From Caballeronia fortuita (lineage in GTDB: Bacteria; Pseudomonadota; Gammaproteobacteria; Burkholderiales; Burkholderiaceae), in NCBI RefSeq assembly GCF_001544835.2, contig NZ_FCNX02000021.1, forward strand, positions 51,993-115,992: DNA of 64,000 nucleotides. Reading direction: 5' to 3'. How positions within the stretch are numbered: position 1 is the stretch's first letter; every line of letters begins with the position of its first letter. The position numbers and the translations under genes were made by a program. The notes below the pieces were generated by a model. That model was given only the letters and a program-made list of their open reading frames with translations. It made no database searches and had not been told where the DNA came from. Positions 1 to 9,498 of this stretch are shown piece by piece.

Positions 1-714
1 CCGCGGAAAGCTGAGCAGCTTGCGCCCCGTAAAGGCAGCTACTCTGCAGCCCTCCGAACCACGGTAGAACAGCGTGAAGTAGATGTTCGAGTCCGCCCCT
101 TCGATCCACTCCTGCGCGACGATTCCTATTCCGGCATTCAACATCGAGATCGCATGCATGCGCGCCTCATGCAAAGACTCGGCCTTCACAACGCGTATCG
201 CATTGCCTCTCAGAACCTGACGCTTGTCGTCCGGTTTGATGATGCACGGAAAGCTCATCGTCTCGAGCTTGTCCACGTCCTGCTCAGTTTCGAGAATGAT
301 GGAGCAAGGGACCGGGAAGCCGTGCTTCCAAGCGAACTCATGAAAGCTGCCTTTATCGCTCGCAGTATCGATGCACTGCTTGCTCGGTAACCGAAAAATG
401 AACCAATCAGCGAGGTCATTGCGATTCTCGGATACCGAACGGACGCACTCCTCATCGGTGAGAAAGAGGACCGGTCGCTGCGAAAAAGTCCTTCCTAGCT
501 TTATCATGTCCGCGGTAAAGTCCTCGCCGATGTACTCCCTCACCAGGCGCGGCGATGCATGACGCGACCACAACGCTGCTCCTGTGAATCGCGTACCCAC
601 TACGGTGACGGGAATGCCAGCACGCGCCAATGACCGTACGACACCAAGTCCATTGAGCGTTCCTCCGAGTACCACTGCCTCGGCGGCCTGGCCGATAGTC
701 GCCTTGTTTGCCAT
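1..714 (-). CDS. ATP-grasp family enzyme, 3' part cut by window edge
   Basis: The frame is open from an ATG at 712-714 to the left edge, giving 238 codons with no stop. A GAGGTG ribosome site lies just upstream. The N-terminus has a nucleotide-binding-like stretch, LGGTLNGLGVVRSLA (residues 16-30), followed by the pre-ATP-grasp layout. FPCIIKPDD (155-163) is the typical lysine-containing ATP-binding strand of ATP-grasp ligases, and QEWIEG follows in the visible part. Family members join a carboxylate to an amine or another nucleophile using ATP. Full-length relatives are usually about 400 residues, so the catalytic metal-binding half is missing here. The gene is last in the minus-strand row of exopolysaccharide genes, so modification of a polysaccharide or its precursor is plausible but inferred. 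The family call is fairly secure; the substrate is unknown. Confidence 0.75.
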   Translation of the reverse strand, partial: MANKATIGQAAEAVVLGGTLNGLGVVRSLARAGIPVTVVGTRFTGAALWSRHASPRLVREYIGEDFTADMIKLGRTFSQRPVLFLTDEECVRSVSENRNDLADWFIFRLPSKQCIDTASDKGSFHEFAWKHGFPVPCSIILETEQDVDKLETMSFPCIIKPDDKRQVLRGNAIRVVKAESLHEARMHAISMLNAGIGIVAQEWIEGADSNIYFTLFYRGSEGCRVAAFTGRKLLSFPR

Positions 715-1053
715 GAATTCACCTCGTATCTGGTTATTCTTTGCGCTCCGCTATGAGAGCAACGCCTCGAAGTCGCCCGCTTACCCACGAGTCGCTCGTG
801 TAATAGAAATCGTTTTGTCGCGACTCTGATGTTATCGATCGAATGTAACCGGAAGTCACACCGGGCACATTTGTTCGGTATGCTAATCGAATAGGCGTGC
901 CGACGATTCGCTTGAAGATTTTTCGTAAGGGAAAGCCTAGGTCAAAACAATGGCATTCGCCAGATCAAAAACGACGAATGTGGCGTAGCGCACGTAACTC
1001 CACAGCGCACGCCGATGCCTTTTTTCCGGGCTCATTGGCACAGCGAACGCCGA
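715..1053. other. Intergenic, no gene recognised
   Basis: This gap between the AraC-type regulator and the ATP-grasp gene is lower in GC than its flanks. Short open frames here have no credible start site or protein-like composition. It probably contains the ATP-grasp promoter, but no convincing -35/-10 pair was found. Confidence 0.5.
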
Positions 1054-2004
1054 CTATTCGGCATTGCGGTTCTGGATGCGAAACTCTGAAGGTGACATCG
1101 AGAATTCCTTCCGAAAGAGCTTCGATAGCCGCTCCCCGTTGCTAAGACCTGTCCTGCGTGCAATCTTGTCGACCGGAAGATCGGTGCTCTTCAACAGTTT
1201 GCACGTGAGCTCCAGCCGCGCACGCAGCAGATATTGCAGAGGCGTCACGCCGATTTCCCGTTTGAAAAGCCGCAGGAAGTTGCGTTCGCTCATCGCGGAC
1301 ATTCGCGCAGCGTCGACGATCGATATCGGCTTGGCACAATTCTGCGTGATCCAGCGCGCCGACGCGCACACCTTTTCTCGCAACGTCGTGGCTTGCAGTT
1401 CTTCCATTTCACCGTTAGGCGAGATGTCGGTGCCCACACCAAGACGCTGCGCTACGCGTACTGCAATTTCGGGCCCCAAATCCTTTTTCAAGAGCGCGAG
1501 TGAGCTCATCAATGCCTGATCGCTATCGTGCTTCATCGTCTGCGCTTCGCGCTGCTGCACTCCCGCAGCGGACAGCAGGATGTGACCATTTCCGATCGCC
1601 GCAATGCTGACACTTTTATCACGGAGCTTGCGCAGTAATCCCACGAAGGCGTCGTCGGCCAGGGCGCGCGCGACGCCGTTTCCACCGGCGACGAAAAGCA
1701 TGTCGATATAATCGAACTGGTCCTCGCCGCCCGATTCGGTCCACACTGATATCGACGATGAGCAGGAAACCGTACCGCCGCCCGCCGATATGAGGATCAC
1801 GCGATAAGTGAACGCATGTTTCGAACCTTCGGCTTGCAACTCGTTCGCGGTGTGAAGGGCTTCCGCCAGGGTGCCGGCCGCAAGCAATGAGAATCCGTCG
1901 TATAAAACGATTCCGACGCGCTTGATGGTTGCCGAAGGCTGTCGAGAAGGAACGTCGCGGCTGGTGCTGGCTGCATTCTTGAGGGCAGGACGTAGCGTCG
2001 ACAT
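1054..2004 (-). CDS. GlxA-type AraC family transcriptional regulator
   Basis: A 316-residue cytoplasmic regulator with two domains. The N-terminal half (from about KRVGIVLYDGFSLLAAG) has the DJ-1/PfpI, class I amidotransferase-like fold. The C-terminal 100 residues carry the double AraC helix-turn-helix, with SIVDAARMSAMSERNFLRLF and a second helix ending near KLFRKEFSMSPSEFR. The start at 2004 is chosen because GGAGG lies 7 nt upstream; an upstream ATG at 2088 gives a poor extension. The amidotransferase nucleophile-elbow Cys is replaced (AAIGNGHILL), so this domain is probably a ligand sensor and not an enzyme. The gene lies between exopolysaccharide genes on the same strand, so control of that locus is a reasonable inference. 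A 9-bp inverted repeat lies upstream. Confidence 0.82.
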   Translation of the reverse strand: MSTLRPALKNAASTSRDVPSRQPSATIKRVGIVLYDGFSLLAAGTLAEALHTANELQAEGSKHAFTYRVILISAGGGTVSCSSSISVWTESGGEDQFDYIDMLFVAGGNGVARALADDAFVGLLRKLRDKSVSIAAIGNGHILLSAAGVQQREAQTMKHDSDQALMSSLALLKKDLGPEIAVRVAQRLGVGTDISPNGEMEELQATTLREKVCASARWITQNCAKPISIVDAARMSAMSERNFLRLFKREIGVTPLQYLLRARLELTCKLLKSTDLPVDKIARRTGLSNGERLSKLFRKEFSMSPSEFRIQNRNAE

Positions 2005-2118
2005 GACGTAGCCTCCAGTTTCACTTATTGATTCTTCGGATAGAACGCGGATAGCTTTCTCAACGCAGTCAGGAAGAGTTGGTCTCAACCGGCAGATTAA
2101 AGGTTAGGAAACTTTTAG

Positions 2119-2162
2119 AGATAGGTCACCCTATGGATGTCTGCATAACTTCCGACCTATCT
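2119..2162. promoter_or_regulatory. Inverted repeat upstream of AraC-type gene
   Basis: A perfect 9-bp inverted repeat, AGATAGGTC (2119-2127) and GACCTATCT (2154-2162), is separated by 26 bp. It lies 115-158 bp upstream of the regulator start at 2004, in a non-coding AT-richer gap. The layout suits a dimeric regulator site, possibly autoregulatory. Function is inferred. Confidence 0.35.
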
Positions 2163-2244
2163 TATCTTCGGATCAAATACGCAGTTCATACCCCTTCAGC
2201 CAGATAACTTTTGTTATCCATTGAATAAAAGCAAGCGAAGGTTA

Positions 2245-4089
2245 TCACCGGGAAGATGTCAAATCGAGCGTCAGATAACCTGTCACCGTTTGCGAGGTTA
2301 TCCCTTTGATTCTGATAATTTCTCCCGAGAACGATGCGTAACGGGCCGTGCTCGCGCCAGCGCCGGAGCCCGCACCCGAGCCATTGCGCGAGATGATTGC
2401 CGCGCCCGCTTGCCGGGTCATCTCGTAGGCATTGCCCGGCGCACCTGTCGACGAAACCTGCAACGTCATGCGTGCATGCGTCAGCGGACCGCCCAAGGCC
2501 GTCAACGTCGAAAGATCGAGGCTCGCGGCGCTTACACCCGAGAAGGAGATCAACAATCGCTGGCCGCGGTATTGCGGATATCCATTCGCGGTGGCATGAA
2601 CGCCCCCATTCTCCTGCCAGGTGTCGGAGAAAGCATTGTCATGGACGATAGCCGCGACACCTGACTTGTAGGGATCGTGTTCGAACGCAAAGGCGCCGCA
2701 ATTGTGACAGGCGTTTCCTGCGATCGTCGGGTTCGTCTTGATGGGTGCGTCGGTGTAATAGCGCAGCGCGTAGCCCTTGCTCTTCGTGACATCGTAGTTA
2801 AAGGTGTTGTTGAGGAATGCGCCGCCATCCGGATTTTTCCACTCCCCTTCATAAGCCTCGGACCCGGGCCGGCCATGAAAATGGTTCTCGCTGAGCAGGG
2901 CGCCCGACGCGCGTTGAAACGTGAAGAGCCTGTCATCGCTCGTGAACTCGTTGTGCGAGATTTCGATGCCCGTTTTTACGCCTGCGCCCTGATCGTTCGC
3001 CCACAGCGCGGTGCGGCCGGTTGCATGAACCGTGTTATTGCTGAATACGATGCCCGTCTGGCCGTCGGTCGAACTCGCCAGCATGATGCCGCCCGCCTCC
3101 GTGCTCGTCGGCGCAGATGTCTGTGCCGCGCCCGCGCGATAAGCGGGCGAGCGATATGCAACGTTGTTCACGAACACGATGTTCCTCGGAATCCGTCCAG
3201 ATCCCGTGCCGTTTGCGAAGTAGCTCAGTTCCCCGAATTTCGCGTTTCGCACGGTGTTCCCGATCAGAATGACGTCCACACCGCCTTCTGCGTCCAGGCC
3301 TACATCGCCGCAATCCGAGATCATATTGCCGTAGACGAGCAAATCCTCGCTATCGGCCTCGAAGAATCCGCCCTCAGCCGCCGTTTCGATCACATTGTCG
3401 GCATATTGGCCGTGCGTAACCTGCCAGATTTCCATGCCATGCATCGTGTTGAAGATGTGATTGTTATAGACATACTGATAGCTCGAACCTGATTGAAGAA
3501 TGCCCTGCGCGCTGCTCCCGCAATTCCTGATCGCGTTGCCGCCGATAAAGTTATTCGAAGAGTACCAGACACCAATTCCGCAGCCACGGAAACCAGCCGC
3601 GTCGATCTGCAGGTTGAAAACGCCCGCGTTGTCGCCGTTTATCAGCATGATTTGATATTGATCCTGGGCGCCCCACGCCGCGTAGAGCGCGACATTCGCG
3701 CTCAGTCGAACGATCGTTTCGCCGGGGCCGTCGCCCGTGACGAACGTGTTGGCCGGCACGAGCAGATATGACGAGATCTTGTAGATGCCAGCCTTCAGGC
3801 GGACATTCCCGCCTGTGGCGAAGCATCTGTTGAGCGCTTTCGTCGCGTCGGTCCTGCCCGTGTTATCGGCTGCGAATTCGGCGTGGCAATCGACGTTCGA
3901 GCGGAATCGCCGGGCGACCTTCTGAGCGATCGCATTCGCCGCCGCCGATCGATAGCCGGCTGTGCCCGCCTCCGAAGACGACGAAACGCCTTTGGTCGCG
4001 CCAATGCCGGGCGTGGCGGTGTCCCGCGCGAAAGCGACATTGCCATACGCGAGCGCTGCGATCAGGAACCAGTGCCATAACCTTTTCAT
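2245..4089 (-). CDS. Secreted right-handed parallel beta-helix repeat protein
   Basis: A 614-residue protein with a clear signal peptide (MKRLWHWFLIAALAYGNVAFA), so export to the periplasm or beyond is expected. After about residue 75 it has a pectate-lyase-like N-terminal motif (TDATKALNRCFATGG, then KAGIYKISSYLLVPANT) followed by many short Asn/Gly-rich rungs such as GNTVRNA and VFSNNTVHATG, typical of parallel beta-helix polysaccharide lyases, hydrolases and epimerases. It follows the polymerase-like and kinase genes on the same strand with short gaps. A role in trimming, modifying or degrading the exported polysaccharide is likely. No specific lyase family can be assigned from sequence alone. 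The ribosome site is weak, but the signal peptide supports this start. Confidence 0.8.
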   Translation of the reverse strand: MKRLWHWFLIAALAYGNVAFARDTATPGIGATKGVSSSSEAGTAGYRSAAANAIAQKVARRFRSNVDCHAEFAADNTGRTDATKALNRCFATGGNVRLKAGIYKISSYLLVPANTFVTGDGPGETIVRLSANVALYAAWGAQDQYQIMLINGDNAGVFNLQIDAAGFRGCGIGVWYSSNNFIGGNAIRNCGSSAQGILQSGSSYQYVYNNHIFNTMHGMEIWQVTHGQYADNVIETAAEGGFFEADSEDLLVYGNMISDCGDVGLDAEGGVDVILIGNTVRNAKFGELSYFANGTGSGRIPRNIVFVNNVAYRSPAYRAGAAQTSAPTSTEAGGIMLASSTDGQTGIVFSNNTVHATGRTALWANDQGAGVKTGIEISHNEFTSDDRLFTFQRASGALLSENHFHGRPGSEAYEGEWKNPDGGAFLNNTFNYDVTKSKGYALRYYTDAPIKTNPTIAGNACHNCGAFAFEHDPYKSGVAAIVHDNAFSDTWQENGGVHATANGYPQYRGQRLLISFSGVSAASLDLSTLTALGGPLTHARMTLQVSSTGAPGNAYEMTRQAGAAIISRNGSGAGSGAGASTARYASFSGEIIRIKGITSQTVTGYLTLDLTSSR

Positions 4090-4122
4090 AGCTGCATAGA
4101 CCTGGATGCGGCGAGACGCACA

Positions 4123-5358
4123 TCAGACCAGCGGGCGGGGTCGTTCGGTATATAAGTCGCCGCGAAACCCTTCGAGCCCTTCGTGATCTTGCAGCTTGTC
4201 GAGCATGAAAAGGGAGACGAACAACATCAGCATGAAATTGATCGGGAACACGGTCAGAAACGGCAAGTTCAGCGATGCGCCCACGACATATAGCGAAAAC
4301 AACAGTACGGACAAGCTGACACGCTTGACCCTCTGGCTATGCGCCTCGTTGAACGTGATGTAGAGTTTCCACATGAACGCCGTCAGCATCGACAAGAGCG
4401 CGCCCGACCAGATCAGGCCATAGTTGTTCAACGCAGTCACCCACCAGGATTCCGATATCAAGTATTCGTCTCCGCCCAGAATCCATACCGAGAAGTCAGC
4501 GAGCTTATCCAGATTAAACGACTCGAAATGGGCATCGGAACTCGCCTGCTTCGATGTGAAGACGACATCCAGCAGGCCGTTCCCGCCGAGACTGAAGCCG
4601 TTGAAAAGGTAGGGCAGGAATATCGCAAGACCACCGATCAACAGAACGAATAGCGTTGCCTTGAAATGATTCGTGAGTCCCCATAGGACGATCAGAAGTA
4701 CAAGGAAGCTGATGGCGGTAAGTGACTGCGAAAGGAAGATGCACAGGATCACACCGAGGATACACAGACGGTTCATCATCGTTCTCGGCAAAGAGTAGGC
4801 ATATCCGAGCAGAAGAAACGATAGAGCCGCAAAACCATTCGGATCATCGAGGAAGCTGCCGAACCTGACGGCCAGCGTATCTTCGTATGCGAGGGCGGGA
4901 AGCCGGCCGGTCACATGAAACAAAATCATCTGTATCAGGTCCACGAGCAGTGAGAAGTACAGCGTGAACCTCATGAACGTATCGACTGCCGTCAGCGTGA
5001 CGCTGCACACCGATAGCGAAATGAAGAAGGCAACGCCTGCGACGATTGGAAAGGTTAGATGTTTTGCATCGCCGTCGAATGCGAAATGAACGATTGGCCA
5101 CGCTACCAGCATGAGATAGAGCGTGATGAAGCCCAACCTGCGTCGTGGAACATATAGACCGCCCGCTACAAATGCCATCACCGCGCACGCAACCACCAGA
5201 ATCAGGTATTTCGCCGCCTGCAACAGCGGCGGCGTATCCGAATAGGTCGGACTGGTTTGCGCGGAGTTGATCTGCAACGGATAACGATAAGACGAGTACA
5301 ACAGTGCAACGATCACCGTTGCCCAGAAGATGGATTGCGCTAGTTTCGATCTGGCCAT
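4123..5358 (-). CDS. O-antigen ligase / Wzy-like polytopic membrane protein
   Basis: A 411-residue inner-membrane protein with about 10-12 hydrophobic segments and a larger periplasmic loop in the second half (around GGNGLLDVVFTSKQ to LISESWWVTALNNYG), the usual plan of Wzy polymerases and O-antigen ligases. FGSFLDDPNGFAALSFLLLG is characteristic of this superfamily. These proteins polymerise or transfer undecaprenyl-linked glycans on the periplasmic face. The start at 5358 (MARSKLAQ) is chosen because it clears the upstream kinase gene by 49 bp and follows an AAGG/GGAG-containing leader; an upstream in-frame Met at 5538 would overlap the kinase by 130 bp. Position between the kinase and the beta-helix gene supports a polymerase role in exopolysaccharide production. 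Confidence 0.8.
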   Translation of the reverse strand: MARSKLAQSIFWATVIVALLYSSYRYPLQINSAQTSPTYSDTPPLLQAAKYLILVVACAVMAFVAGGLYVPRRRLGFITLYLMLVAWPIVHFAFDGDAKHLTFPIVAGVAFFISLSVCSVTLTAVDTFMRFTLYFSLLVDLIQMILFHVTGRLPALAYEDTLAVRFGSFLDDPNGFAALSFLLLGYAYSLPRTMMNRLCILGVILCIFLSQSLTAISFLVLLIVLWGLTNHFKATLFVLLIGGLAIFLPYLFNGFSLGGNGLLDVVFTSKQASSDAHFESFNLDKLADFSVWILGGDEYLISESWWVTALNNYGLIWSGALLSMLTAFMWKLYITFNEAHSQRVKRVSLSVLLFSLYVVGASLNLPFLTVFPINFMLMLFVSLFMLDKLQDHEGLEGFRGDLYTERPRPLV

Positions 5359-5407
5359 GGCTAGCTGCCTTACTCCGATTGTCGTCTGAACATTGCGTCG
5401 AGACGCG

Positions 5408-7642
5408 TCACTGCACGATGTCCGTCTCGCGCCGCCGATAACTCTGGTTCGAATAGCGGTAACGTCCGTAGTCGTAGCTGTAGCGGCCCGGCCGCAGGCG
5501 TTGCCCGTTGAAGATGACACCGCGAACTGCAAGTCCAAGCTTCGCGAATCGGCGTATCGACTCGCGCAGTTCGCCGAGCCCGGTCACGCCTTGTCGAGCG
5601 ACGAGTAGCGTCGTCCCCGACAAGCAAGCCAATTGTGACGCATCGGGCGCGGACAACACGGGCGGCGCATCCAGAAGAACGACGTCATATGCCATAGCCA
5701 GATCGATTGCGATCGATTGCAAGTCGGGACGCGAGAGCGCATCGCCCGGATTCGGAATCAGGCTTCCGACCGGAACGAAGTCGACGCCCGCCAGCGCGGT
5801 GGACCGGATCACCTCGTCGCTGCTTGACGTCCTTAGTATCAGGTCGGATAGCCCCGGTCCACGGTCGCCGCCCATATGACAATGCAGCGTGCCGCGTCGC
5901 ATATCGGCGTCGACGAGCAGCACGCGCTTGCCCGACGCGCCGATTACCGCAGCGAGGTTCAGCGCGATGAACGACTTGCCAACGCCCGGCGTAGGACCCG
6001 TGATGAGCACGATGCGGTTGCGCGCCTTCTGCATCGCGAACTCCAACGCCGCGCGCAGGCCGCGCAAGTTCTCTATCGCATGATCGGCCTTCGACTCGTT
6101 CGCCAGTGGCACGCCCTTCATTCCAGAGCGACGCCGCATGCGATCGAGTTTTTCTTGTCGACGGCTATAGGCGACGCTTGCAAGAACAGCGACTCCGGTG
6201 CGCTGCTCGACTTCGTGCGGATCGTCGATCGCATCGAATACGAGCACGCGCGCCAATGATGTGAGAACACCGAGGAACAGGCCGAGCACCAACGAAGCCG
6301 CAATGATGCGCGCCGGCTTTGGCCGAATACGCTCTTCGGGTATCGCCGGGATATCGATGAGATGGACATTGCCCGCCTTTCCCGCCTTGACCAGCTTGAG
6401 TTGCTCGGACGTGTTCAGCAATGTGGTGTAAAGCCCGGCGCCCACGGTGACGTCGCGCTGAAGGCGAAGAACATCCTGCTCCAGCGGAGGCAGCATGCGT
6501 GTCGCGCGGCCGACGTCCTCCGCCTGACGCTGCGCAATCTGTATCTGCGCATCGACGCCACGTATGGACGGATGATCGCTGTTGAAGCGGGCGAGCAGTT
6601 CGCCGCGTCTCTTTTCGAGCTCCATCAGCCTCGTCTGCGCCTCGACGGAACGCTGCAGCAGATTCCTCGCTTCCTCACCGAGGTCGACGGTCGCGTGAGT
6701 CGCACGATAATCATTCAAGCGTGTTTCCGAGCTATTCAGGCTTTGCTTCACATCCGGCAACTGCGCTTGCAGAAACTCGAGCGAGCGTTGCGCTTCCTCG
6801 GCCTTGCGTCGCACATTCTGACGGACATACTCGGCTCCGATCGCGCCTAATACCTCGCTGATCTTTAGCGGATCGGTACCGATCAAGGCAACGCTGATGA
6901 CGTTCGAATCCTTGCCCGTCTCTTCGATCGTGAGCTCCCTGCGCAGCTTTTCCGTCGTGACGACAGGCGACAGGCGACGCAGCGTGAACGTCGCGCCATC
7001 CATTGCATCGATGCTGTCGACGAGCAGCGTGACCGATCCGCCAATGGTCGTCGCCTGCAATACTTCGCCGATGGTTCCGCGCAGCGCAATGTCACGATAT
7101 CGCAGCTCATAGGACTGGCCCGGTCCTCGGGTCAGCACGAACGGACGGCCGAATAACTGTCGCGGCACGTCGAACTGCGAGACCTCGATCCGCTCCTTGC
7201 TCCAGACATAGCCTAATGGGCCCGGACTGGTCAGCGAATCCGAATGTTCCGCGAGCCAGCGTCCGATAACCGGAAAATAGCGCGGCGTGGCCTCGATGAA
7301 CAGATGCAGCTTGTCGACCACCTGGCTCACAACCGAGCGCGAGCCGATAACCTGAGTCTCGCCCGAGGTTGCGGTCTTGACGTCGAACATCGATGACACG
7401 TCGCCCAATGCGTTCTTTGATGTCGCCGGCGCGTCGGCGCTTTGTTCGACCTGCACGAGCATGTCGGCGCGATAGATCGGCTGCGCGAGAAACGCGTATA
7501 AGACGCCGAGTGCAAGTACCGCCGCCGTTATGACCGCGACGAGTTTGCGGTTGTCGTAGATAGTGTCGAGATAATTCGCGAACCGCGCCGGCGGATCTTC
7601 GTCGGAATAGCCTTTTTCGAACGATGTACTGTCGCGGTTCAT
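5408..7642 (-). CDS. Polysaccharide co-polymerase / BY-type tyrosine autokinase (BceF/Wzc-like)
   Basis: A 744-residue inner-membrane protein. A Wzz-type N-terminal region has a first membrane helix (about residues 32-52, AVITAAVLALGVLYAFLAQ) and a long periplasmic coiled-coil part. A second helix lies near IIAASLVLGLFLGVLTSLA. The cytoplasmic BY-kinase domain has Walker A (GPTPGVGKS, about 549-557), Walker A' (VLLVDADMRRG) and Walker B (VVLLDAPP). The C-terminus is a tyrosine cluster (RYSYDYGRYRYSNQSY), the usual autophosphorylation site. Such fused co-polymerase/kinases control chain length and export of Wzy-dependent exopolysaccharides; BceF of cepacian-producing Burkholderia is the closest well-known type. 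GGAG lies upstream of the chosen start at 7642. It is first of the visible minus-strand polysaccharide genes. Confidence 0.9.
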   Translation of the reverse strand: MNRDSTSFEKGYSDEDPPARFANYLDTIYDNRKLVAVITAAVLALGVLYAFLAQPIYRADMLVQVEQSADAPATSKNALGDVSSMFDVKTATSGETQVIGSRSVVSQVVDKLHLFIEATPRYFPVIGRWLAEHSDSLTSPGPLGYVWSKERIEVSQFDVPRQLFGRPFVLTRGPGQSYELRYRDIALRGTIGEVLQATTIGGSVTLLVDSIDAMDGATFTLRRLSPVVTTEKLRRELTIEETGKDSNVISVALIGTDPLKISEVLGAIGAEYVRQNVRRKAEEAQRSLEFLQAQLPDVKQSLNSSETRLNDYRATHATVDLGEEARNLLQRSVEAQTRLMELEKRRGELLARFNSDHPSIRGVDAQIQIAQRQAEDVGRATRMLPPLEQDVLRLQRDVTVGAGLYTTLLNTSEQLKLVKAGKAGNVHLIDIPAIPEERIRPKPARIIAASLVLGLFLGVLTSLARVLVFDAIDDPHEVEQRTGVAVLASVAYSRRQEKLDRMRRRSGMKGVPLANESKADHAIENLRGLRAALEFAMQKARNRIVLITGPTPGVGKSFIALNLAAVIGASGKRVLLVDADMRRGTLHCHMGGDRGPGLSDLILRTSSSDEVIRSTALAGVDFVPVGSLIPNPGDALSRPDLQSIAIDLAMAYDVVLLDAPPVLSAPDASQLACLSGTTLLVARQGVTGLGELRESIRRFAKLGLAVRGVIFNGQRLRPGRYSYDYGRYRYSNQSYRRRETDIVQ

Positions 7643-8076
7643 GTTCGCGCTCCAATGGCCGGCGAGTACCTTCATAGAAAACCGCTGTCGTTTCGGATTC
7701 GCCTACATCGAGCGCGGCATTTGTCCAATACATCGCATGAAAGACGGAGTTGCAATAAGCGTGTTTTCATCCGATCTATTGCACACGACGCTGCAGACGA
7801 TTCAATGCAGGCACGCTGCGGACTACAGATTAACAGTGCAAAATTGCGCTCGTGTCGCGAGTTTTCCAACGCGTGCTTGCGAGAGCGCATATATCAACGA
7901 GCGATGTTTTCTTGCGGATTCTTATCAGGCCGATAACAACGATCGCCGCAGTAGCATGGCACTGTCAAGCGGTGTTTTCAGGCGCCCCTGTTGGGCGAAA
8001 ATAACCAAGATGTTGTCCAGCATCGTCAAGGAGCGCGGCCTATGATCGTGCGAACTGGCATCGCACAGGGCCCGTC
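7643..8076. other. Divergent intergenic region of the polysaccharide locus
   Basis: This 434-bp gap separates the divergently read kinase gene and membrane glycosyltransferase remnant. It is AT-richer than the flanking genes and must hold the promoter of the minus-strand polysaccharide row. No open frame here looks coding, and no confident -35/-10 pair or operator was identified. Confidence 0.5.
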
Positions 8077-9354
8077 ATGGATATCACATTCCGGCAGACT
8101 GCTCCGACTACGCTCACGCTAGCCCTTTGCGCTGTCGTGATGTTTCCGCTCTTCTGGCTCGCATACACGTATGCGGTCCCGACAGAGGATGCCGTCATCC
8201 TCTTCGAGTATGCGAGGAATCTTGCGCGGACCGGTGTCATCAGCTATGGGCACTCGGGAATCCCCGTAGAAGGCGCGACGGACTTCCTATGGATGGTGAT
8301 GATCGCCGCGCTGAAGAGAGCAGGCGTTCCCGAATTCCTTTCCGCGCTTGCCTTGAACTTCGCGGGTGCATTGATCATCCTGTCGCAACTGAAGGACAGC
8401 GCGCGCAAGATCATCGCCTTGTTCGGCCTGCTTCTTACACCCTACTTGTACGCTGCTCTTCTGCGCCGTCTATATCCTTTGCCTCACCGCAAGCACGCGA
8501 GCAGCCATCCTTTTACGGGTGGGTTCTCCTGCTGTGCCTGATTCGCCCGGACGGCGTCGTATGGGCAGCCGGGCCCTTGCTTCTGCGACTGGTGGAGGGA
8601 TATGGCCGCGGTGTTCTGATTAAAGAGATTCGCAACTTACTGCTCTTTCTGTGCGTGCCTGGGATGATCTACTTCGGCTGGCGCGCGTGGTACTTTTCGG
8701 AACTGCTTCCTTTGCCCTTCCTGGTAAAGTCCGCGGGAGATCGTAATCTGATTCTCTTCTATGGCTATTCGGGGCTGTACGTGCTGTCGGAATTCGCGCC
8801 GATCGTCCCGGCGTCATGGATGACGGAGGATCGGGCGCGAATGCTGCGTCGCCTCGCGTGGCTCTTCTTTCTGCCTTGCGTGTTTTATAGCTGGATGAGA
8901 CTCGAGCAGAACGCCGGAAATCGCTTCCTTGCTCCGATGTTTTTCGGCACGCTATTGATGTTGAGCCGCGAAACGAAGCTCCGTCCGATGATACTGTTCA
9001 CAATCCTGTCGATCGTCTGCGGCATCAAGATCACCGCGGAGACGGCGGAGACCGTCGCGGAATCGAGTTCGGAGACGTACTACTACGTCTCGCAAGATCT
9101 CGCAGGGTACAAAGGCAAGATGCTCGTGACCGAAGCGGGACGCCTCGCCTATCACAGTAACTGGGACACTCACGATGCCTGGGGACTCAACACACCGCAG
9201 TATGCGCACAGGCTGATCGATTACCGGGAAATAGACGGCGGTTCCTATGACCTGATTGGCGAACTTCGATGAAGTGTCTCGCTTGTTGAAGAATCGTGGC
9301 GCGATCGAATACTCCAGGACGCTCAAGCATGATGGCGACGAGACATGTAGCTGA
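8077..9354 (+). pseudogene. GT-C-type membrane glycosyltransferase, broken by three frame changes
   Basis: The protein reads in frame 1 from ATG 8077 (several membrane helices; motif PTEDAVILFEYARNLARTG followed by EGATDFLW, typical of GT-C fold glycosyltransferases). At about 8450 coding character moves to frame 2 (LLFCAVYILCLTASTRAA), at about 8508 to frame 3 (FYGWVLLLCLIRPDGVVW up to SNWDTHDAWGLNTP, the usual periplasmic end motif), and at about 9262 back to frame 1 (ANFDEVSRLLKNRGAIEYSR), stopping at 9354. All three are +1 steps, so both ends share one frame. GT-C enzymes use lipid-linked sugars on the periplasmic face. The neighbourhood suggests a former exopolysaccharide role. Real decay is most likely; sequencing error is the alternative. 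The third junction is the least certain. Confidence 0.65.
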
Positions 9355-9498
9355 CACCTCGTCGTATCGACTGCGATCGCATTGCGTGCCGTCGGTACAT
9401 GCGTTCGCGACACGTGGTACCCGCGCGGGCACACTGACACATCGACGCCTCGCTAGCGGCGATTTTCGCGTGCCTGGCGGAGCCGTCGTACTGCGGGC

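Noticed and set aside
2203..2218. GATAAC-TTTT-GTTATC hairpin after the beta-helix gene as a terminator
   Set aside because: The stem is 6 bp and AT-rich, with no T-run in the direction of transcription; GTTATC-like words recur nearby, so chance is likely.
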